Shown piece after piece: positions 57,501 to 64,000 of a stretch of DNA of 64,000 nt; the stretch's first letter is position 1; every line of letters starts with the position of its first letter. Both the position numbers and the translations under genes were made by a program. Under the pieces are notes generated by a model. It made no database searches. It had not been told where the DNA came from and saw nothing but the letters and a program-made list of their open reading frames with translations. Location of the stretch: the NCBI GenBank assembly GCA_025399215.1, contig MU621096.1, forward strand, positions 62,001 to 126,000, written 5' to 3'. The DNA is from Globomyces pollinis-pini. Taxonomy: Eukaryota > Chytridiomycota > Chytridiomycetes > Rhizophydiales > Globomycetaceae.

Positions 57501-58996
57501 AACCTTCATCCGTTTCTGTGGACTAGAGGATAGTACATCGTCAGTAACAGCTTCCATTTGTGAATGGGCCGATCGCAATTTAGCCAATTCTTTATCAAAA
57601 TGATCTCCTTCTGTAATTGAACCGGTTGAATCAAGATCCATTGGGGAGTCAGATTGTGACTTGTTGGAAGTTAAAACCAAACTTTGATTGGAATCAAAAG
57701 AAGAATCCGCATCTGTCAAATCTTGGGGTGGGAAAAAATTGGCAATAGTGTCTCTTTTCTTTTGTTGTATAATTGGGCTATCAGTTGGGGGAAAAAAGTT
57801 TGCAATTGTATCTCGGTTAGGTTTGGCCGCCATTGGACTTTCCAAGTCTGGAAAGAAGTTTCCAATAGTATCTCTAGGTTTTCGCCGTTTATTTTTGTTC
57901 TTTGCTGGTTTATTGGCAGTTTTCTCGCTAGCAACTGGAGATGAATTCACCATTTCATTAGCTGAACTACTAAATACATCAGCTTTACCAATAGGGGATT
58001 CTAAATCGCTGTTGTTATCTACTTGGAAAAATGGAGCAATGCTATCCCTATATTTGGATTGGGTCTTCAATTTAGTGTTGTTCTCATCATTCCAAGGTGA
58101 GTTGATAGCACTGCTTGAAGAGATAGCTCGAGGAGTAGTTAAGCGTTTTGGAGTCAACTTTGGAAAATCAACTGTAGCGGTTTTCTCTGCTTTGGGAGTC
58201 AACATGTGCTCCATCTCATTTGAAATGTTGGCCCCGAAATTCATGGATTCTAATGTTAGTAAAATACTTTAAATGCTATACCCTCTTGGTCTAATTCTTG
58301 CTCAGATTGGTCAATACTCATATCCATTGTTTGCTCCATAGTCGTATCAAACATGGTGGATCTGACCGATTTAGTAGTAGATGGTGGTGCAAGTACGATG
58401 TCGGGATGTTTAATAGGTGTTGATGGTTCCGAGTTGGACATTTGCCTGGCTTCTTGTATCGCTTTGTCCAACAAGGGAGTTGTGGAGCCAATGCGTGTTC
58501 CAAGACTGAAAGTCGGTGTTGAAATAAATAAACTACTCAAATAATTACTGGGTTGATGTTTCTGTGGTGTTGTGTTATTATCAAGTTTTGGGGATCCAGT
58601 TAAATTGATTTCGAAACTATTTTTTGATGCAAATCTATCAAATTTAGAGGTAGATTCATTACTCTGAATTTTCTGCGATTGACAAATCAAAAATACTAGA
58701 ATTAAATGATTGATCCAATTACTTTCTATCCGTTTGGTCGCTTACTGGTGCAAACATGGCTACTAGTCAAATTAACAGAATCAAACCTAAGAATAAATCC
58801 ATAAAATAGTTCATACCTAGAGTTTTTGCTATTTCTGCCTCTTCATCATCCTCTTCTTGTACATCAGTTTCGAATAATCTGACATGAGCTTGAGCTGCAA
58901 AACTAACTCTTCTTCCTGAAGATTTTCGTCTTTCCATAGCTACCTGTAAGGGTTTCTAGATCTCAGGTTGATTATTTTTACCTCAGAAGTGTTCAT
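54574..58996 (-). CDS. SPC7: Kinetochore scaffold KNL1/Spc7
   Basis: Outer-kinetochore protein that binds PP1 and, when phosphorylated by Mps1, Bub1/Bub3. It spans about 4.4 kb with many short introns. N-terminus: RRKSSGRRVSFAAQAHVRLFE with the PP1-docking RVSF. A long disordered part holds a MELT-like MDMSIDQ (near 58320) and five copies of the repeat RD(T/S)IxxFF (RDSIAPFF, RDTIGNFF, RDTIANFF twice, RDSITPFF). These sit in the MELT/T-Omega position and are usually followed by Asp/Ser/Pro. A coiled coil leads to the C-terminal tandem-RWD region (EAKENLTNEAVQRRYSRV ... LGPVKQTWVYDDMVQITFTKHG). Start ATG 58996 precedes a 36-nt intron. Some internal exon limits remain approximate. Confidence 0.85.
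58763..58816 (-). other. Probable double abutting intron (KNL1)
   Basis: Units 58816-58787 (30 nt) and 58786-58763 (24 nt) with an ATTCTTAG|GTTTGATT junction. Splicing only the first leads to a stop within six codons; removing both continues as TLVAMFAPVSDQ. It could also be a single 54-nt intron. Confidence 0.55.
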
Positions 58997-59114
58997 GTTG
59001 TCAGGATAGGAAAAGATTGTCCGAAGGTTCAAAAATTTTCCCTAGCAATTCAATGGACAAATATATTAAAAGAAAGCAAACAACTGAGAATAAAAGGGAG
59101 CGACTGTAGGAGTC

Positions 59115-59574
59115 TTAGTCCATATCCATGAATTTCTTGTATTTACTGAACTGTTTCTCCTCTGCTTGGGTCAATGAATTATCAAATTCAGTCAGAGACT
59201 TTTCGTAGACTCGAATTTCATTCTATTTCATTATAAAATGATCAATTACAATCAACTCTTCAATACAATCATCGTGTTCTTTAAATATTTGTTCAATTTG
59301 AAGGGTTAAATTAGCCAACTGTTTTCCTAAATCACTTAAATAATGAGAGTTAAATGGAGTATTCTGATTTTGCAAATCTCTGTTTTGAAAAAGTGACGAC
59401 TCTGATTGAACATCAACTTCATTGTTTGGATTATCTTCACTCTTTACCAATGAAGGATCAATTGATACTGGAATATTAACTACTAAATTGGTATAATCGC
59501 TACTGTTTAGATACATCTAATTGCCTTTCTGGAGACGAACTTCCAACATCATCAATTCGTTCATTTGATAACAT
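59115..59574 (-). CDS. Hypothetical coiled-coil protein
   Basis: About 125-133 residues. Exons 59516-59250 and 59222-59115 (27-nt intron) are clear. A first exon 59574-59548 (MLSNERIDD) may precede them through a 31-nt intron with a weak branch site; otherwise ATG 59516 is the start. The first half is Asn/Ser-rich. The second half looks like a coiled coil (LGKQLANLTLQIEQIFKEHDDCIEELINEIRVYEK), ending FSKYKKFMDMD. The size and form recall small subunits of BLOC/BORC- or kinetochore-type complexes, but no signature allows a name. Confidence 0.5.
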
Positions 59575-59689
59575 TTGATGAAAAAGTTTAAATTCAAGTG
59601 AACAAATTTATTTTTTAAAGGAAACAATAAACTACCCAAAGATTTCAATAGTTAATACAATGAATGGAAACATAGTGTTTATTGTTCCA

Positions 59690-60223
59690 TTACCCAGCAA
59701 CATAGTCAAAGACATTATACTTTTCGTAAGGAAGTAGTTCTATTCGTTCCAAACCTTTACCATACTGACGTCCCATTCTTCTCCATCGATTCGCGTAATA
59801 TTCAAACGCAGGTTGAGGTTTTCGATTCTCTGGTGGAGGTCCATTAAAGTAATCCATCGATATTTCTCCCCACGATAGATATCCATTTCCGCTAACATCC
59901 AAGGTTTTGAATAACAGTAAGGTTTCATCCATACTTAACTTTAATCCAAATACTTGACAAAATGAATAAAATAGATCAAGATCCATCTGACAAAACCCAC
60001 TTGATTCATCAAATGCCTGATATCCTAACGCTGGATTAGTCGCGCACTGATCTAATGGTTTCACAATGTGTTTGAAAAATCGGCCAATCAACATTGTATG
60101 ATGAACTGGATGAACTGTTAGACCAACTAAAAAGAATCGGTAATAACAGACAAATACGATTGAAAGTAAGAACAAGTTCATTATAACATCTCCAAATAAA
60201 TAACGATGTGATAACAGCTGCAT
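59690..60223 (-). CDS. EF-hand protein of unknown function
   Basis: Intronless, 177 residues. A hydrophobic segment near the N-terminus (IMNLFLLSIVFVCYYRFFLVGL) could anchor it to a membrane. One complete EF-hand loop is visible, DVSGNGYLSWGE, inside LLLFKTLDVSGNGYLSWGEISM; a preceding helix pair (DLDLFYSFCQVFGLKL) may be its degenerate partner. The C-terminal half has aromatic/basic residues (YYANRWRRMGRQYGKGLERIE). No family name is justified. It lies between the coiled-coil gene and the divergent SWIB gene. Confidence 0.55.
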   Translation of the reverse strand: MQLLSHRYLFGDVIMNLFLLSIVFVCYYRFFLVGLTVHPVHHTMLIGRFFKHIVKPLDQCATNPALGYQAFDESSGFCQMDLDLFYSFCQVFGLKLSMDETLLLFKTLDVSGNGYLSWGEISMDYFNGPPPENRKPQPAFEYYANRWRRMGRQYGKGLERIELLPYEKYNVFDYVAG

Positions 60224-60505
60224 TCTATTTGGTGGTAAAATAAGCGTGTTTTAATAGAAAAAACAAACAGTAATAAATATGATTTAAATATTATCATCAT
60301 CAAAGCCAATAGTATGAAGATTCTTTAGAGTAAAGTAGCTTATTGATTTACCCTTTGATAATATTAGGACAACGCGAACTCTTATCATTCGACTAATAGA
60401 AACAAAAGGTTGTAGGAGAATCTTCACAATATTTAAAATACACATAAAAGTTTATTAGTTTTTGTCAATATCTTGTGATTTGTTTTGTTACCATAAAAAA
60501 CGTCA

Positions 60506-61829
60506 ATGGAATTTGAACAATACTACAAACGAATCAAAGAGATACTTGACGGTGTTGATCTAGTAATATTACCATCCATAATCCATTTTGTATAGAGTAA
60601 CGTAACTGCCAAACAGGTTCGTAAACAGATTGAACAAGAACAAAATATTGTATTTCAAAACAACAAAAAAGAATTCGATAAATACATTGTGCAGATCTGC
60701 ATTGAACTTCAGGTTGATTTCATAGCTTAGAACTGACTATTAGGAATCGAATGATATTCAACCACCAGAACCAATTAAAAAGAGAGTCAAATTAGAATCA
60801 AATGATTTCATAAATGACGACAAGGATGCACTGAAAGAGGCTGATCATCTCATAGATGAAGAAGAAGAAGAAGAAGAAGAAGAAGAAGATGATGATGATG
60901 GTATGGAAAGTGATGAGTTCAGTGAAGTGGAAGACGTTCCCCTACGCAGGAAACGTAAAGCTACTGCCAAGGCTAAAAAGACAAAGAAGAAAACAAGTTC
61001 TAGAGCTTCAAATATGCCAAATTGGTAAATTGTTCCAAATGCATTCATTCTTTTAAACTAGTCAATTAAGTGAACCCCTACAAAAGATCATTGGTACTGA
61101 GGAACTACCAAGAGTATTGCATCACAAAAACTGACTGTATATAGACGCAAGTAACGAAAAAATTATGGGAGTATATCAAATCAAAAGAACTCCAAGATCC
61201 AACTGATAAACGATATATCCTCTGTGATGATTTATTAGAATCCGTTTTCGACACCAAACGACTTTTCATGATGAGTATTGCTAAAGGATTAAAAGATCAT
61301 TTAATCACCAAACCAAACCCAAACAAACCCAAAACGGAAGATGACGGGGATGAAAAAGTATCCAAAAAATCAACAAAGGGTGGATTTAACAAATTACACG
61401 AATTATCAGAACCATTACAAGATCTTTTGAATGAAAAATATGTTTCAAGACCACAAGTGGTAAAACGACTATGGGATTATATCAAAGAAAATTCTTTACA
61501 AGATCCCACCAACAAACGTAACATTCTAAACGATTCCAAAATGAAATCTATATTTAAAGTATCAAAAATGTCCATGTTTCAAATGAATAAGCTTATTGGG
61601 GATCATTTATCTCCATACGATGGACCTATTCCCGAGGTATCTATATTATTCCTTTTAACCGTTAGACATCAACTGAAGGATTCATTGTATTTGAATTTTG
61701 AAAATTTTAAACTTAGGTTGAAAAATCAGAACCAACTACTGAAGGATTCGTGGTAAATGATTTGGATTATTTTAATCTTAGATGGAAAACTCTGAAAATG
61801 CACCAAACGACTTGAATCGTAACATATAA
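60506..61829 (+). CDS. DEK-C and tandem SWIB/MDM2 domain protein (UAF30/TRI1-like)
   Basis: Chromatin or Pol I-associated factor of the yeast UAF30/Tri1 type. Eight exons (60506-60562, 60596-60712, 60744-61024, 61062-61113, 61145-61636, 61666-61686, 61717-61752, 61782-61829) give 367 residues. The N-terminal DEK-C-like bundle (VTAKQVRKQIEQEQNIVFQNNKK) precedes an acidic Glu9/Asp4 run and a basic nuclear-type stretch (RRKRKATAKAKKTKKK). Two SWIB domains follow: TQVTKKLWEYIKSKELQDPTDKR and RPQVVKRLWDYIKENSLQDPTNKRN (quoted in parts, each with LW.YIK...LQDPT.KR). The C-terminus is built from very small exons (21, 36 and 48 nt), two of which look duplicated. Confidence 0.85.
60855..60902. repeat. 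GAA/GAT trinucleotide microsatellite (coding)
   Basis: Nine GAA codons followed by four GAT codons give an acidic Glu/Asp run in the SWIB-protein linker. Its length is likely polymorphic. Confidence 0.8.
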
Positions 61830-61984
61830 TATCTGTTGATTTGTAGCAACCAAAGTAGAGAACTAGTTGACTATAACCATGCATCCATGTGAATTCTTAA
61901 TCACTGCATATATAAATATATAAAAACCAATCAAAATAAAAATCTTTTGGTGGTTTATTAGTTAAAAATACGTGGTAATAATAT

Positions 61985-63794
61985 TTATCCACGCCCTCTG
62001 GCACCAGCGTTTCCAAAAAGTAAGATTTTCTTTGCTTTCTTCTTCCCTCCTTTACCAGGAACTTTCACTTCGGCAGATGCCAGTTGTTGTATCACAACAT
62101 CATCCGGAATATCCAAACTCCACGCCGCTGGTTCCGCTGGAATGAAAGTCCTAGTCGGAAGCCACGAAGGTGATGCAGAAGGAGTCATTGTCGCACGTGC
62201 AAAAGACATACTTGACAGATGAGCGGGTGGTGTGGACGATGGGGTTGCGAATGATCTATCGGACGGTGAAGGTAATGGAGGACCAAAGTCTTCATAAGAA
62301 TATTCGTAAGATTGGGCAGGAGTTGCATAAACATTTAAATTTTCCATAAATAGTTGAGGTTCAGTCTGTGATTTTCTCACTTCGCGTTCTTTTTCAATCT
62401 CTGCATTCATCAACTCTGATTTACGATTCGATAGTTCAGCTAAAAACATCAAACAGTCTACCAAGTTTACCATTGAAATGGGTCGCAGTTGTTGAAGAGA
62501 CAACCTCAGACATATCAATCTCACATATATTGATGTCACACGCCAGTGGCAGATGAGATAAATATTTGCATCGTTTTCGAATATCCTGATATTAAAAAAA
62601 GAAAGATTACATTATTTACAGTCGATTCCCTGATTGAGATCACAGGCAGCGTTAAATGAATAGGAAAAGAATCATAGGTACCAAATTCATGTCTCAAGAC
62701 TTTAATATCAAGTGGATGAAGGTAATAGTGCTGACCATCACTCGCTTGATAGAAATAGTACCACTCTGAATTTTCTCCCTGAGCATTCGCTTTATCACCA
62801 GGAAATTTTTTCTTTTGGTTTTCATCAGAAAGTTGATCAATTTGATTCTGTAATGTGAACATCAATAAACAATACCTGAAGAGAGTGTAGACAAGTTTCT
62901 ACAAAACATACTCTATAGTCTACATCGTGACTAATTACCGATTCATCTTGGATTTGTTTCAACAAATCTTTTAAATCTTTTTCATCTTTTCCAATTATAT
63001 TTTCAACGATATAATCTGGAGTGGATAAAAGAAGTTTGGCATAAGTGAGAGCAGTTGGAAAATTTACGGATGGAATACCCGATTTCCATTTTGAATGAGC
63101 TGCTACTGGCAACACAACCGTTGATTTCTAAGGTCAAAATTGGTCAGGTTACCGTTGATCTTCTCATCAATGTAAATTTCATTGAATATGGTTTGGAAGG
63201 GGAAACATCTTCCACAGGTGTATGATCTATGCATAAGACACTTTTTAAGGCATTTGGGTAAATAGAATCAAAACATATAGGACATTTTGCCCACGATCTT
63301 TCCGATAAAGATAAATAATGGGTCAAACAAGGCCAACAATAAACATGACCACATTTAGTTGCTCTAGGAGCAACAGGAGGATTCAAACAAATTGGACAAG
63401 TCAAACTTTTAGAAATTGGCATAATCTACAATGAGTTTTAAGCCAAACAAACCATTTGTAAGACATCTTCCCAATTTACAATAATATTTGGATTTTCCAA
63501 ATGATCTTTTATAGAATAATTTGGTTTTAAGATAAAACGAAAGTTTGCGTTCACAAACCTTTCCTTATTAAAAGGAGTTGTAAAAGACTTTTTCAACTTT
63601 GGTTGATGATGACTTTGACGTTCAGGAAATGAGAAATTCAATAAATGATTTAACGAGACTTTTTTTGGAAAGTTATGATTTGAAGGCATTCTTGATAATT
63701 TTCCAGAACCTACATCCGAATTGTTTAAAATTGGTCTTTGATTCTTTATTGATTTTTTTCTACTTTGTCGATCATTCTGATGATTTGAAGTCAT
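61985..63794 (-). CDS. RNF10: RING finger protein RNF10/MAG2-type E3 ubiquitin ligase
   Basis: E3 ligase that in animals and yeast (Mag2) ubiquitinates 40S ribosomal proteins of stalled complexes. The N-terminus is basic; PFNKERFVNANFRFIL and IVNWEDVLQM match the RNF10 pre-RING region. Spliced RING: SLTCPICLNPPVAPRATKCGH, YCWPCLTHYL, KCPICFDSI (C3HC4). Then WYYFYQASDGQHYYLHPLDIKVL and, after two short introns, KYLSHLPLACDINICEID, all diagnostic. The C-terminal region is Pro/Ser-rich and ends in GKKKAKKILLFGNAGARGRG. ATG 63794 is the first in-frame start after an upstream stop. A few internal splices (62540-62690) are approximate. The gene is complete inside the window. Confidence 0.9.
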
Positions 63795-64000
63795 TTTCTG
63801 TTGATTTAATTTTCCGTTTGACTCTATAACTTTAGACAAAAAGACAATTTACTGACACTGTGGCTGTTCATATGAGTCAGGGATAGAATGTTTTAAGAGA
63901 AAGACTAGTGAGAGTAAAGAGAAGAGGGACTTGTGAGAGTCGATGAAATGGTTATTTGATTACGTAGTAATGATGGTAACTAAACTCCAATAGTTTATTA

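Noticed and set aside
57684..58272. Plus-strand ORFs of 86 and 194 codons inside KNL1
   Set aside because: Antisense to a coding repeat region; low-complexity mirror of the RDTIxxFF repeats, no motifs of their own.

Overview
The window is nuclear DNA of a eukaryote with a very compact, AT-rich genome: about 43 genes in 64 kb, both strands used, often under 100 bp between divergent genes. Nearly every gene is broken by tiny spliceosomal introns, mostly 23-33 nt, that start GT, carry a TAAC/TAAT-like branch motif and end (T/A/C)AG. I rebuilt most genes by hand-splicing; for almost all of them the exon lengths sum to a multiple of three and the joins restore conserved family motifs. The gene set is opisthokont and fungus-like (Kin4/Frk1-like kinases, Spc7/KNL1, GRC3, GEP4, MCR1, DEF1-like, RPB9, RPA12). 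It also encodes the ciliary protein CFAP52, a probable augmin HAUS6 subunit and LAMTOR3. A flagellated (zoosporic) early-branching fungus relative, such as a chytrid, rozellid or aphelid, fits best. That placement is inference.

Layout. 0-12 kb: mitochondrial ribosomal protein bL19, PGP phosphatase GEP4, a small gene with a coding minisatellite, a GDSL phospholipase, SEC61 gamma, FTS/AKTIP, RABL3, CFAP52, an unknown gene, and the SNM1/PSO2 nuclease. 12-24 kb: PRPP synthetase, an F-box/LRR protein, OMA1 protease, ENP2/NOL10, a mitochondrial carrier, a C2H2 zinc-finger protein and seipin. 24-32 kb: three paralogous KA1-domain kinases. 32-46 kb: RPB9, PDCD5, GNL1-type GTPase, two extracellular-type paralogues, GRC3, DNAJC11, a perfect 59-bp inverted repeat, DEF1-like protein and cytochrome b5 reductase. 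46-64 kb: NTF2-fold protein, nucleotidyltransferase, rhodanese phosphatase, copper transporter, LAMTOR3, HAUS6-like, RPA12, a large KNL1/Spc7 gene, an EF-hand protein, a SWIB protein and RNF10.

The most striking observation is structural. In at least six genes, introns occur as head-to-tail chains with no exon between them: each unit is a complete minimal intron and every junction reads AG|GT. The phospholipase gene has eight units in a row, AKTIP two and three, kinase C three, OMA1, kinase B and probably KNL1 two. Removing the whole chain restores the reading frame and the conserved protein each time. At one position in the kinase paralogues, kinases A and B have a single intron where kinase C has three. 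This suggests introns here multiply by tandem duplication or insertion at AG|GT sites and are removed stepwise. 6-nt micro-exons and an exon-plus-intron duplication in the SWIB gene point to the same instability.

Limits: gene ends were chosen by ATG/stop and splice logic only. UTRs, transcripts and exact species are unknown, and no similarity search was run.
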